Shown: positions 42,968-51,979, counted from the first letter of the stretch. The stretch: DNA of 63,422 nt from an uncultured Holdemanella sp. (GCF_934772795.1 NZ_CAKVMR010000004.1:1-63422); one strand, 5' to 3'. Program-made: numbers and translations. Notes: generated by a model from the sequence alone, not told the origin.

Positions 42968-44263
42968 ATGGCAGGCAAGATAAAGGCAATGTGGACGAAT
43001 AAGGATATCCGCAATAGGATTCTATTCACCCTATTTGCCTTTCTTGTCTATCGTTTGGGATCAGCCATTACTGTACCTGATGTAAACACAGCAGATTTAG
43101 TTAATGGTCTAGGAGAAAACTCATTGTTCGCGATGTTAAATCTATTAGGAGGTGGAGGACTAGAACAGTTCTCTGTCTTCGCTTTAGGTGTTACTCCATA
43201 TATTACAGCTTCTATCATTATTCAGTTATTAAGTATGGATGTTATTCCACATTTAACAGAATTGAGTAAAGCAGGAGCTAATGGTCGTAAAACATTAGAC
43301 AAGTATACAAGATATCTTGCGGTCGTGTTTGCCTTTGTGCAATCATTCTCATTAGTATATGGTTTTTCAAAAGCATATACAGGTTTGATTGTCGGCGGTG
43401 TTACAATCAGTAAGATTTTATATATTGCAACAATATTTGCAGCAGGAAGCATGTTTTTAGTGTGGATTGGAGACCAAATTTCCATGAAAGGCATTGGAAA
43501 TGGTATTTCCATGGTAATTATGGCTGGTATTGTAGGGCGTATGCCTCAACAATTCTCTAGTGCATGGTCAAGCTTGATTTCAGGGGAGTCTGCACCTACC
43601 TATGGAGCTTGGTTATTTGCTGCGTATATATTAATATACTTATTAATTATTATCTTTGTTACGTTGATCAATACAGCGGAAAGAAGAATTCCAATTCAAT
43701 ATACATCAAGTTCAATTTCATTGAGTAAACCGAGTGAAGCGAACTACTTGCCATTGAAAGTCAATTCAGCAAGTGTTATTCCTGTCATCTTTGCTAGTTC
43801 ATTGATGATGGCACCAATTCAAATTGCTTCATTCTTCCCATCAAATGATTTCATTAAAGAAATGCAAAAATGGTTAGGATTGCAAACTTGGTATTCACTT
43901 GTTATTTATGTATTATTGATTTTGTTCTTTACATTCTTCTATACGAAGATGCAAATCAATCCAGAAAAGGTTGCTGAAAACTTAGGTAAATCCGGATCTT
44001 ATATTCCTAGTGTTCGCCCAGGTTCGGAAACAAAAGATTATATTAACCGAGTTTTATCAAGAATTACAGTATTAGGATCTGTTGCTCTAGCATTTATTGC
44101 TGTTATGCCACATGTCATGCCATTAATTTGGCCTGATCTTCCAAGCTCAATGGCTTTGGGTGGTACAGGAATGATTATCGTTGTTGGTGTTGCTATTGAA
44201 ACAGTACGTCAAGTACAAGGATTGATTACTCAAAAATCTTACAAGAAATATTACGAAGACTAA
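42968..44263 (+). CDS. secY: Protein translocase subunit SecY
   Basis: Central channel of the Sec translocon. 431 aa with ten membrane helices. Family motifs: the N-terminal RNRILFTLFAFLVYRLGS, the plug region, the VFALGVTPYITASIIIQLL in helix 2 (key FALGVTPYITASI), GIGNGISM, and NPEKVAENLGKSGSYIP in the cytosolic loop near 340. Begins 1 nt after rplO without a strong ribosome site of its own (only GTAGAGGTTCT upstream), so it is probably translated by coupling. Confidence 0.97.
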   Translation: MAGKIKAMWTNKDIRNRILFTLFAFLVYRLGSAITVPDVNTADLVNGLGENSLFAMLNLLGGGGLEQFSVFALGVTPYITASIIIQLLSMDVIPHLTELSKAGANGRKTLDKYTRYLAVVFAFVQSFSLVYGFSKAYTGLIVGGVTISKILYIATIFAAGSMFLVWIGDQISMKGIGNGISMVIMAGIVGRMPQQFSSAWSSLISGESAPTYGAWLFAAYILIYLLIIIFVTLINTAERRIPIQYTSSSISLSKPSEANYLPLKVNSASVIPVIFASSLMMAPIQIASFFPSNDFIKEMQKWLGLQTWYSLVIYVLLILFFTFFYTKMQINPEKVAENLGKSGSYIPSVRPGSETKDYINRVLSRITVLGSVALAFIAVMPHVMPLIWPDLPSSMALGGTGMIIVVGVAIETVRQVQGLITQKSYKKYYED

Positions 44264-44282
44264 GATCTTCAGGAGAATAGAT

Positions 44283-44933
44283 ATGAATATATTTATTATG
44301 GGAGCTCCTGGTTCTGGTAAGGGTACATTCTCTACTAAGATCAAAGAAGAATTCAATTTGAATCATATTTCTACAGGAGATATTTTCCGTGCAAATATAG
44401 CTGGTGGAACTGAATTAGGTCTACAAGCAAAAGCATATTCTGAAAAAGGTTTGTTAGTACCTGATGAAATCACAAACAAAATGGTTAAGGATTACTTAAA
44501 CACTTTGGAAGATAAAAAGAACGGATATTTATTAGATGGATATCCAAGAACTTTAGCTCAGGCAAAAGCTTTTGAAGAAATGACGAATGGAACTGATTTA
44601 GCAGTTGAAAAAATTGTTTATATGGATGTTCCATTTGACGAATTAACTCGTCGTATTACAGGTCGTCGTACTTGTAAAAATTGTGGAGAAATCTACAACA
44701 TCTATTCAAAACCAACAAAAGTTGAAGGTGTATGTGATGTTTGCGGTGGTGAATTAACACAACGTAAGGATGACAACGAAGAAAGCTTAAAGGTTCGTTT
44801 AGATGAATATGCTAAGAATACTGAACCAGTAATTGCATATTATGAAGAAAAAAATATGGTTTCTAGAATCGATGCGTCAAAATCTATGGAAGAAATTTGG
44901 CCAGAATTAAAAGAAGCCTTGAAAAACAAGTAA
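44283..44933 (+). CDS. adk: Adenylate kinase, zinc-lid type
   Basis: Converts ATP and AMP to two ADP. 216 aa. P-loop GAPGSGKGT near residue 8, AMP-binding ISTGDIFR, LDGYPRTLAQA near 84, and a long LID with four Cys (CKNCG and CDVCG) that bind zinc as in many Gram-positive enzymes. Follows secY after 19 nt. The usual next genes map and infA are absent; a 12-bp hairpin follows the stop codon. Confidence 0.97.
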   Translation: MNIFIMGAPGSGKGTFSTKIKEEFNLNHISTGDIFRANIAGGTELGLQAKAYSEKGLLVPDEITNKMVKDYLNTLEDKKNGYLLDGYPRTLAQAKAFEEMTNGTDLAVEKIVYMDVPFDELTRRITGRRTCKNCGEIYNIYSKPTKVEGVCDVCGGELTQRKDDNEESLKVRLDEYAKNTEPVIAYYEEKNMVSRIDASKSMEEIWPELKEALKNK

Positions 44934-44963
44934 GTTGCGCTTATAATATATAAGCGCAACTTT
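44932..44963 (+). terminator. Hairpin after adk
   Basis: GTTGCGCTTATA / TATAAGCGCAAC, 12-bp perfect stem with a 3-nt loop, starting right at the adk stop. Only three T follow, so it is a weak or partial terminator, or an mRNA processing/stability element within the superoperon. Confidence 0.6.
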
Positions 44964-44978
44964 GCTTGCGATTTATAC

Positions 44979-45046
44979 ATTCACGTTTCTGTTAAAATCC
45001 GCATGTACACATACGCATTTTAGCAGGGCCATTAAAATACGTGAAT
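44979..45046 (+). ncRNA. Structured leader before rpmJ-rpsM-rpsK-rpoA-rplQ
   Basis: 68 nt fold into an extended hairpin: ATTCACGT (44979-44986) pairs perfectly with ACGTGAAT (45039-45046); CTGTTAAAAT (44989-44998) pairs with ATTTTAGCAG (45017-45026, one G-U); a small apical stem GCATGT/ACATACGC is possible. It stops 14 nt before the GGAGG of rpmJ. The position suggests a binding site for a ribosomal protein regulating the alpha operon (S4 does so in other bacteria), but the structure is not one I recognise. Confidence 0.5.
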
Positions 45047-45067
45047 CATTACGTAGGAGGAAGAAAG

Positions 45068-45184
45068 ATGAAAGTAAGACCATCTGTTAAACCAATCTGC
45101 GACAAGTGTCGAGTAATTCGACGCAAAGGACGTGTGATGGTAATTTGTGAAAACCCAAAACACAAACAGAGACAAGGAAACTAA
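45068..45184 (+). CDS. rpmJ: 50S ribosomal protein L36
   Basis: 38 aa. bL36 of the zinc-binding type: MKVRPSVKPICDKCRVIRRK at the start and VICENPKHKQRQGN at the end give the Cys-x2-Cys, Cys and His ligands. Preceded by AGGAGGAAG. In most Firmicutes infA stands just before it; here a structured leader does instead. Confidence 0.95.
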   Translation: MKVRPSVKPICDKCRVIRRKGRVMVICENPKHKQRQGN

Positions 45185-45200
45185 AGTAGGAGGAAACTAA

Positions 45201-45566
45201 ATGGCTCGTATAGCAGGAGTAGATATTCCAAACGATAAACGAGTTGTCATTTCATTGACATACATCTATGGTATTGGATTGACAACATCAAAGAAAGTAT
45301 TGGAAGAAGCAGGCATCAGTGAAGATGTTCGAGTAAAAGATTTAACTGAAGAACAATTAAATGCAATTCGTAAAACAATCGATGCAATCAAAGTCGAAGG
45401 AGACTTAAGAAGAGAAGTACAATTAAACATCAAGAGATTGATGGAAATTGGATGCTACAGAGGAATGCGTCACAGAAAAGGATTGCCAGTACGTGGACAA
45501 AGAACAAAGACAAACGCAAGAACACGTAAAGGAAAAGCCAAGACAGTGGCTAACAAGAAGAAGTAG
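45201..45566 (+). CDS. rpsM: 30S ribosomal protein S13
   Basis: 121 aa. uS13 contacts the P-site tRNA and forms intersubunit bridges. MARIAGVDIPNDKRVVISLTYIYGIG, RGMRHRKGLPVRGQRTKTNARTRKG are typical (key GMRHRKGLPVRGQRTKTNAR). Uses AGA for about half of its Arg codons, whereas most neighbouring ribosomal genes use CGT. Confidence 0.97.
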   Translation: MARIAGVDIPNDKRVVISLTYIYGIGLTTSKKVLEEAGISEDVRVKDLTEEQLNAIRKTIDAIKVEGDLRREVQLNIKRLMEIGCYRGMRHRKGLPVRGQRTKTNARTRKGKAKTVANKKK

Positions 45567-45585
45567 TAGGGAAGGAGAGTAAAGA

Positions 45586-45975
45586 ATGGCAAAAGTACAG
45601 AAGACACGTAAAAGACGTGTTAAAAAGAATATTGCGCGAGGATGTGCACACATTCACTCGACTTTCAATAATACAATCGTAACAATCACAGACGAAAATG
45701 GAAATGCAGTAGCATGGAGCAGTGCAGGAGCATTAGGATTTAAGGGAAGTCGTAAATCAACACCATATGCAGCACAGTTAGCAGGAGAAGCAGCTGGAAA
45801 AGCAGCAATGGATCACGGAATGAAGACAGTATCCGTAGATGTAAAAGGACCTGGACCTGGACGTGAAGCAGCTGTCAGAGCATTACAGGTAGCTGGTTTA
45901 GAAATTACAATGATCAATGATGTAACACCAATTCCACACAACGGATGTCGTCCACCAAAACGACCTCGTGGATAG
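45586..45975 (+). CDS. rpsK: 30S ribosomal protein S11
   Basis: 129 aa. uS11 lines the 30S platform near the E site. HIHSTFNNTIVTITDENGNA, GFKGSRKSTPYAAQLA and the C-terminal DVTPIPHNGCRPPKRPRG are diagnostic. No rpsD follows, as in other Firmicutes where S4 is encoded elsewhere. Ala codons are mostly GCA. Confidence 0.97.
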   Translation: MAKVQKTRKRRVKKNIARGCAHIHSTFNNTIVTITDENGNAVAWSSAGALGFKGSRKSTPYAAQLAGEAAGKAAMDHGMKTVSVDVKGPGPGREAAVRALQVAGLEITMINDVTPIPHNGCRPPKRPRG

Positions 45976-45999
45976 TCACCATACTAAGGAGGTGTCCAA

Positions 46000-46956
46000 A
46001 TGAGCACAAAGTATACAATTTCGACTATCGAAGAAACAACAAATGTAGGTAAATTCTTATTAGAACCATTAGAATATCGTTATGGTACACCATTAGGTAA
46101 TGCACTTCGCCGTGTATTATTATCTTCAATTCCTGGAGGTGCGATCTTCAGTATTCGTATTGACGGCGTATACCACGAATTTACAGGTATTAAAGGTGTA
46201 AAAGAAGATGTTGCTTCAATTATTTTAAATTTGAAACAATTGATTTTAGATATTGATATTCATGACAATGAAGTTTATACACTTCGTATCGACCAGGAAG
46301 GACCAAAAACAGTCGTAGCTGGTGATATCGAATGTCCAACAGGAGTTATTGTATTAAACAAAGATTTACCAATTTGTACTTTGTCTGAAGGAGGTTCTAT
46401 GCATATGGAACTTCAGGCTCGTTTAGGCCGTGGATTCGTACGTTCTGATGTAAATAAAAGAATGTATCAAAATGAAGGACAACCTCTTGGTATTATTTAT
46501 ACAGACTCTCTATATTCACCAGTTAAAAATGTTAGCTATGTATCAACACCAATTAAAGGTGAAGATGGAAGTATGTATGATTCATTAGAGTTAGAAATTA
46601 CTACAGACGAAACAATTAAACCAAGCGAAGCATTAGCTGTGGCAGGTAAAATCTTACGTGATCACTTATCAATTTTAGCATCAGTTGATGAAGCTAGTCT
46701 TGAAGTGAAAGAAAAAGAAGTTGAAGTTTCAGAAGAACCTGTAGCACACACTACTCACAAAATGATTGAAGACTTAGAATTATCAGTTCGTTCTTATAAC
46801 TGTTTAAAACGTGCTGGTATTGCGACAGTGGATGAATTAACTCAAAAAACAGAAGAGGAAATGATTCACGTTCGTAATTTAGGAAAGAAATCATTACAAG
46901 AAGTTAAAGACAAAATTAAAGAATTAGGATTGTCTTTTAAACAAAATAACGGATAG
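46000..46956 (+). CDS. rpoA: DNA-directed RNA polymerase alpha subunit
   Basis: 318 aa. N-terminal dimerisation domain (FLLEPLEYRYGTPLGNALRRVLLSS near 17-41, key PLGNALRRVLLSS), flexible linker around 235-250, and C-terminal domain (from about 255) for UP elements and activators, with LELSVRSYNCLKRAGI and NLGKKSLQEVKDKIKELGL. GGAGG ribosome site. Confidence 0.97.
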   Translation: MSTKYTISTIEETTNVGKFLLEPLEYRYGTPLGNALRRVLLSSIPGGAIFSIRIDGVYHEFTGIKGVKEDVASIILNLKQLILDIDIHDNEVYTLRIDQEGPKTVVAGDIECPTGVIVLNKDLPICTLSEGGSMHMELQARLGRGFVRSDVNKRMYQNEGQPLGIIYTDSLYSPVKNVSYVSTPIKGEDGSMYDSLELEITTDETIKPSEALAVAGKILRDHLSILASVDEASLEVKEKEVEVSEEPVAHTTHKMIEDLELSVRSYNCLKRAGIATVDELTQKTEEEMIHVRNLGKKSLQEVKDKIKELGLSFKQNNG

Positions 46957-46967
46957 GAGGAAATACC

Positions 46968-47330
46968 ATGTGGAATCGTAAATTGGGACGTAAAGCCGAT
47001 CATCGTAAAGCATTGTTGCGTAACATGGCAACATCTTTGATTGAAAACGGACAAATCGAAACAACAGAAATGAAAGCAAAAGAATTAAGCGCTGTAATGG
47101 ACTCATTAGTTACATTAGCAAAACGTGGAGATTTACATGCACGTAGACAAGCAGCAGCTTATGTTCGTAATGTAGAAGTAGATGAAGAGGGAACAACAGC
47201 TCTTCAAAAATTATTCAATGAAATTGGACCAGCATATGCAGATCGTAATGGTGGATACACTCGTGTAGTTAAAACACGTATCCGTCGTGGAGATGCAGCT
47301 CCAATGGCAATTGTACAATTCGTTAAGTAA
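46968..47330 (+). CDS. rplQ: 50S ribosomal protein L17
   Basis: 120 aa. bL17. KLGRKADHRKALLRNMATSLIENG and TTEMKAKELSAVMD are typical; C-terminal TRIRRGDAAPMAIVQFV is the family end. Last gene of the superoperon, followed by a strong terminator. Confidence 0.97.
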   Translation: MWNRKLGRKADHRKALLRNMATSLIENGQIETTEMKAKELSAVMDSLVTLAKRGDLHARRQAAAYVRNVEVDEEGTTALQKLFNEIGPAYADRNGGYTRVVKTRIRRGDAAPMAIVQFVK

Positions 47331-47344
47331 TTCATTTAATGAAT

Positions 47345-47380
47345 AAAGGCACTGATTTTTGAATCAGTGCCTATTTTTTT
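47345..47380 (+). terminator. Ribosomal superoperon terminator
   Basis: AGGCACTGATT / AATCAGTGCCT 11-bp perfect stem followed by ATTTTTTT. The A-rich left flank lets it serve the convergent iadA gene as well. Confidence 0.92.
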
Positions 47381-48432
47381 GTGATGACTTTTTGAATTTT
47401 ATCCTCTTTCCAAATGACAAGATCACAATCAAATCCTTCTTTGATTTGTCCAATAGATTTGAATCCTAATACATTCGCAACATTCTTTGTGAAGAATGGT
47501 AAAGCTTTTTCATACCCAAGTTCATTTTTAAGATAAATAAATTCATTCTTTAAGTTGGAAATTGGTGTAATACCAATCTCTTTAACAGATCCATCTTCAT
47601 TGTATGTAGACCAAGATCCTTGAGCATCACTTGAAATGGTTACTTTTTCTGTATTTTTGATTTGTCGGATATAATTTAATGTTTTACCATTTCCGTCACA
47701 CGTGATGTCAATTGTACCGCCCATTTCTGTAAATTGAATGGCTTGTTCAAATAAATGAGTATTTCTTGAACAATGCGTAGGCTGGAATAACGAAACAGGA
47801 ATATCTGCTTTTTCTAAGACGTTAAAAACTAGATCTAAGGCTTGTTTTTCATCACCCATATGAATTGTTAAGTTAGCTTGTTTTCCTGCAATTAAGCTAG
47901 CTGTACGAATTCTAGAAGCTAATCTTGTAAGTTCTTCTTCAGTTATATGACTCGATCTATGATCACTTAAAGCTAGTTTCACTCCAAGAATACTATCAAT
48001 AAACACAATATCATCTTCCATAGAATTTGTTAGTGTATTACTTGGATATGCATAGCTACCTGTTAGGATATAAGTATGTACACCTTTCTGTGTTAATTCT
48101 TTAGCTTTCGCAAATAATTCTTTTGTACTTCTCGTATAACCATCCGTTCCTAATAGTCCAACAACAGTTGTGATTCCTGCATCCAATATTTCTTTCACTT
48201 CAATCGGTCTAGCTCTAGAAATAAATCCAGCTTCACCACCACCACCAGTAATATGAACATGTCGGTCAATTAGTCCTGGTATTAAAACACATCCCGTACC
48301 ATCAATTGTTTCGATTGGGTAAGTATATTCGATATGTTCATCAATTTTTTCGATTTTAGAATCTGAAATTAATACATCTTTTACACCTAGATTTTCTGGT
48401 GCATAGATTTGAATGTTTTTTATAAGTTTCAT
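47371..48432 (-). CDS. iadA: Isoaspartyl dipeptidase (beta-aspartyl peptidase)
   Basis: Binuclear zinc amidohydrolase that cleaves isoaspartyl dipeptides left from damaged protein. 353 aa from the chosen ATG, slightly short of the Escherichia coli enzyme (390). Metal ligands HVH in LIDRHVHITGGGGEAGF near residue 60, later His residues in LTIHMGD and FQPTHCSRN, and Asp in TISSDAQGSW near 265; the GGGGEAGF segment is specific to IadA. The frame runs 12 codons further upstream but GAGGTG is correctly spaced for this ATG. Divergent from the ABC-F gene with a 47-nt shared promoter region. Confidence 0.92.
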   Translation of the reverse strand: MKLIKNIQIYAPENLGVKDVLISDSKIEKIDEHIEYTYPIETIDGTGCVLIPGLIDRHVHITGGGGEAGFISRARPIEVKEILDAGITTVVGLLGTDGYTRSTKELFAKAKELTQKGVHTYILTGSYAYPSNTLTNSMEDDIVFIDSILGVKLALSDHRSSHITEEELTRLASRIRTASLIAGKQANLTIHMGDEKQALDLVFNVLEKADIPVSLFQPTHCSRNTHLFEQAIQFTEMGGTIDITCDGNGKTLNYIRQIKNTEKVTISSDAQGSWSTYNEDGSVKEIGITPISNLKNEFIYLKNELGYEKALPFFTKNVANVLGFKSIGQIKEGFDCDLVIWKEDKIQKVITKK

Positions 48433-48479
48433 ACGTGTCACCTCGAAATTTATTATATAATATAACACAAGGTGATGTT

Positions 48480-50222
48480 ATGTTAATTTCAACAGAAAGT
48501 TTAAAAAAGAATATAAATGAAAAATGCATTTTAAAAGATGCAAGTTTTACAATCGAAGATACAGATAAAATTGCGTTGATTGGAGTCAATGGTACAGGGA
48601 AAAGTACATTGTTAAAGATTCTTGCAGGAATTGAAAATTATGATTCAGGAACCATTATTAAGAAGAATGGAATTAAGATTCATTATTTACCTCAAAATCC
48701 AGAATTTAAAACGGATTGTGTATGGGATGAAATTCAATTGGTTAATTCTAAAAATGAACATCCTGTAGCAGAGTTTGAATTAAAATCGATTCTAACGAAA
48801 CTTGGTATTACAGATTATCAAAGTGCGATGTCAAATATGTCAGGTGGTCAAAGAAAAAGAGTTGCACTAGCGTTAGCACTATGTACTAGTTGTGATTTGT
48901 TGCTTTTGGATGAACCGACAAACCATTTGGATAATGATATGGTCGAATGGCTGGAAAACTATTTAATTCGTTCTAAAAGTGCAATTTTTATGGTTACACA
49001 TGATCGTTATTTTTTAGATCGTGTCTGCACAAAAATGATTGAATTAGACCAAGGTGATCTATATATTCATAATGGGAATTATGAAGTGTATTTAGAAAAT
49101 AAAGAGACGCGTATCGAACAAGAAAAGGTGGCTGCACAAAAACACAAGAACCTATATAAAAAGGAATTAGAGTGGGTTAGAGCGGGCGTACAGGCGCGTG
49201 GTACAAAATCGAATAGTCGACTTCAAAGATTTGAAGAATTGCGTCAGAAACGTTTTAAACAACAAGAAGAGTCTTTGAAAATCAATGCTGCTATGCAGCG
49301 TTTAGGAAACAAAACAATTGAATGTACAAATTTAGGTTTCACATATCCTGAAAAAGTATTATTCCATGATTTTAATTATGTATTATTACGCCAAGACCGT
49401 ATTGGAATCATAGGTGAGAATGGTTGTGGAAAATCTACATTACTCGATGTTATTGCAGGATTAAAACAGCCAACCTACGGAACAATCGAATATGGATCTA
49501 CAGTTAAAATTGGATACTTTAGACAAGCAGATCAAGGTGTAGATTTAAATATGCGTGTTATTGATTATATTGAAGAAGTTTCTAAGGTTATTGAATATGA
49601 TCGGATGACACTGAGTGCAGCACAAATGCTTGAAAGGTTTTTATTTCCAAGAAATATGCACTATACTACACTATCAAGACTTTCCGGTGGAGAAAGAAGA
49701 AGACTCTATCTATTAAGAGTTTTGATGCAGGAACCCAATATCCTTTTATTGGATGAGCCAACCAATGATTTGGATATTTTAACATTGGATGTCTTAGAAG
49801 ATTATCTAGACAATTTTCAAGGAGCTATAATCACCGTAAGTCACGACCGATATTTCTTGGATCGTGTTGTGGATAAAGTATTTGTCCATCAAGAAGATGG
49901 AACATTTAAACAATATAGTGGTGGATATAGTGATTATTTAGTGAAATCAAAAGATGAGAATAAGAAAGTTGTTGTTCAAAAGCCGATTGAAAAGAAGAAA
50001 AGATCTTTATTATCCTATATGGAGAAAAAAGAGCTAGAACAATTGCCAGAAAAAATGGAATTATTAGAAACGGAAATGGAAGATTTAGACCATCAGATGA
50101 ATGAGTGTCAAAGTGATTTTGCGAAATTAAAAGAATTAAGTGATTTAAGAACACAAAAAGAAGAAGAACTTGAAAATTTAACCAATCGTTGGATGGAATT
50201 AGAGGAAAAAAAGGAAGGATAA
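48480..50222 (+). CDS. ABC-F family ATPase (Uup-like)
   Basis: Soluble protein with two ATPase domains; ABC-F proteins act on the ribosome (translation quality, stalled E-site states) or protect it from antibiotics. 580 aa. Domain 1: GVNGTGKST near residue 35, signature MSGGQRKR near 121, DEPTNHLD. Linker helices from about 195. Domain 2: GENGCGKST near 320, signature LSGGERRR near 401, DEPTNDLD. A C-terminal coiled coil (about 520-580) resembles Uup. The short linker argues against an antibiotic-resistance ABC-F. ATG 48480 has AAGGTGAT upstream; the frame opens 15 codons earlier but overlaps the promoter. Confidence 0.9.
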   Translation: MLISTESLKKNINEKCILKDASFTIEDTDKIALIGVNGTGKSTLLKILAGIENYDSGTIIKKNGIKIHYLPQNPEFKTDCVWDEIQLVNSKNEHPVAEFELKSILTKLGITDYQSAMSNMSGGQRKRVALALALCTSCDLLLLDEPTNHLDNDMVEWLENYLIRSKSAIFMVTHDRYFLDRVCTKMIELDQGDLYIHNGNYEVYLENKETRIEQEKVAAQKHKNLYKKELEWVRAGVQARGTKSNSRLQRFEELRQKRFKQQEESLKINAAMQRLGNKTIECTNLGFTYPEKVLFHDFNYVLLRQDRIGIIGENGCGKSTLLDVIAGLKQPTYGTIEYGSTVKIGYFRQADQGVDLNMRVIDYIEEVSKVIEYDRMTLSAAQMLERFLFPRNMHYTTLSRLSGGERRRLYLLRVLMQEPNILLLDEPTNDLDILTLDVLEDYLDNFQGAIITVSHDRYFLDRVVDKVFVHQEDGTFKQYSGGYSDYLVKSKDENKKVVVQKPIEKKKRSLLSYMEKKELEQLPEKMELLETEMEDLDHQMNECQSDFAKLKELSDLRTQKEEELENLTNRWMELEEKKEG

Positions 50223-50229
50223 GTTTTTA

Positions 50230-51156
50230 TTGGATATGGAGAACAGGGAATTTTTTAAAAAGCCATTGCATGTGTTTTTACTAGCCATGTTATGTTGTAC
50301 ACTATGGGGAAGTGCTGCACCCTTTATTAAATGGGGATATAAATTATTCAACATTGAAGGCGTACCAAGTATATTGATGTTTGCGGGCATTCGCTTTACA
50401 CTAGCAGGTCTTTTAGTCATACTATTTGGTTCTTTCTTACAGAAAAAAGTATTAGTGGCAAAAAAAGAAAATATTCAAGGTATATGTACACTAGCTCTCT
50501 TTCAAACGGCTGGACAATATTTTTTCTATTATATTGGACTTTCACATACATCAGGCGTAAATGGTTCAATTATTTCAGGAACTAGCGCTTTTATATCTTT
50601 ATTAGTAGCTAGTTTAATATTTCATTATGAAAAAATAACAGTACGAAAAGCTTTAGGCTGTTTTATCGGATTCTTGGGTATTCTGTTTATGAATATTAGT
50701 GGAGCTAGTGCTAGGTTTTCATTTATAGGTGAAGGATTTGTGTTGATGTCACAATTATGCGGATCTATATCCGCTGCTTTTATTAAGAAGTTTACACAAA
50801 ATCAAAACGCCGTATTACTAAGTGGATATCAATTCTCTTTAGGAGGTATTTTATTAGCTGTAATAGGTTGTTTAATGGGAGGACACATTACATTTGGATT
50901 TAATCTAGGCCTTCTTGTATTGATTCATCTAGCCCTTGTGTCCGCTATTGCTTATACGATTTGGGGATTATTATTATCTGTAAATCCTGTCAGCAAGATT
51001 GGTGTTTATATGTGTGTAACACCTATCATCGGTGTGATTTTATCAAGTGTTGTTTTACATGAATCGAATCAGGCATTCCAACTATCAAGTTTAATTGCAT
51101 TGTTACTAGTAAGTTTAAGTGTATTTTTAGTGAATAAAGAGACGCAGACAGATTAA
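50230..51156 (+). CDS. EamA-domain (DMT superfamily) transporter
   Basis: 308 aa with ten hydrophobic segments in two EamA repeats (first around 15-150, second around 165-300). CCTLWGSAAPFIKWGYKL in the first helix is typical of drug/metabolite transporters. Substrate unknown. The frame begins with TTG, 11 nt after GGAAGG; an ATG two codons later is the alternative start. Follows the ABC-F gene after 7 nt, so it is probably co-transcribed. Confidence 0.85.
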   Translation: MDMENREFFKKPLHVFLLAMLCCTLWGSAAPFIKWGYKLFNIEGVPSILMFAGIRFTLAGLLVILFGSFLQKKVLVAKKENIQGICTLALFQTAGQYFFYYIGLSHTSGVNGSIISGTSAFISLLVASLIFHYEKITVRKALGCFIGFLGILFMNISGASARFSFIGEGFVLMSQLCGSISAAFIKKFTQNQNAVLLSGYQFSLGGILLAVIGCLMGGHITFGFNLGLLVLIHLALVSAIAYTIWGLLLSVNPVSKIGVYMCVTPIIGVILSSVVLHESNQAFQLSSLIALLLVSLSVFLVNKETQTD

Positions 51157-51170
51157 CTTCTGTCTTTTTC
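51146..51170 (+). terminator. ABC-F/EamA operon terminator
   Basis: AGACAGA / TCTGTCT 7-bp stem followed by TTTTTC. It overlaps the last codons and stop of the EamA gene. Confidence 0.8.
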
Positions 51171-51177
51171 TTTGCAT

Positions 51178-51206
51178 AAAAAAGATCCTAGGCTTATCTA
51201 GGATCT
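51178..51206 (-). terminator. serine operon terminator
   Basis: AGATCCTAG / CTAGGATCT 9-bp perfect stem with a 6-nt loop; on the minus strand followed by TTTTTTATG. It covers the last codons of the PHP gene. Confidence 0.88.
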
Positions 51207-51970
51207 AATAGTTCAAAGCATCGTCCTACATCACTTGGATAATGAGCATCACTTGCAGTAACAATTTGTACATTATTTTCTTTTAGAATATTTCTAAAAT
51301 CAGCATTTAAGCCAATATCAGGATGATGATATGAATAATGAGCTTTCGTGTTGTCTTCCATTTTAATGTTGTATTCTTTTGCCAGACGAGCGATATGATG
51401 GTAGGTAGGATGTAAATCGTAGCCTGGATCAATCGAATACAATTTGATCACATCTGGATGACCCACTTGATCAAAGAGATTGGATTGGATCAGTTTTTCA
51501 ATAGAGTCATAATAGGATTTATAAATATCAGAAGGATCATTTTTGTTCCAAAGTAATTTTTTAGAAAAGGCATCCATGTCATATAGATAGCCATTTACAG
51601 AGTGCACACTGCCTACTAGAAAGTCGAAATGGTAGTTTTTAAGGATGGAGGATAATAGACTTTCTGTTTCAGGCGTATAACAAACTTCAAGACCAAAACG
51701 CACATCTATGTCAAAAGTTTCTTTTTTTAATGCTTCAATTAATTTCAAATAATCATCTATGGAGTTTTTTTGTTTCTTTAGAAACCACTCTTCTTGTAAT
51801 TTAGATACTTCACAAACTCTTTTATAACAGTCTTTAAATTCAAAGAATCTATGTGTGTGATCTAATATTTGAAGTTGAGTAATTCCTTTTTCTTTGGCAG
51901 CATCAATAAACTTATGAACATATTCAGTGCTTAAATCACCATTTTCTAAATGTGTATGTGCATCAATCAT
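51194..51970 (-). CDS. PHP-domain phosphoesterase, histidinol-phosphatase-like
   Basis: 258 aa. Trinuclear metal PHP fold of the HisK/HisJ type: DAHTHLEN at the N-terminus, LDHTHR near 38, GLEVCYTPE near 93, GSVHSV near 119, GHPDVIKLY near 170 and the final TASDAHYPSDVGRC near 237. No other histidine genes are near. It sits 9 nt downstream of serA in the serC-serA operon, where a phosphoserine phosphatase would be needed to complete serine synthesis. Acting on phosphoserine is therefore a reasonable hypothesis; histidinol phosphatase is the alternative. Confidence 0.82.
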   Translation of the reverse strand: MIDAHTHLENGDLSTEYVHKFIDAAKEKGITQLQILDHTHRFFEFKDCYKRVCEVSKLQEEWFLKKQKNSIDDYLKLIEALKKETFDIDVRFGLEVCYTPETESLLSSILKNYHFDFLVGSVHSVNGYLYDMDAFSKKLLWNKNDPSDIYKSYYDSIEKLIQSNLFDQVGHPDVIKLYSIDPGYDLHPTYHHIARLAKEYNIKMEDNTKAHYSYHHPDIGLNADFRNILKENNVQIVTASDAHYPSDVGRCFELLDPR

Positions 51971-51979
51971 AGTACCATC

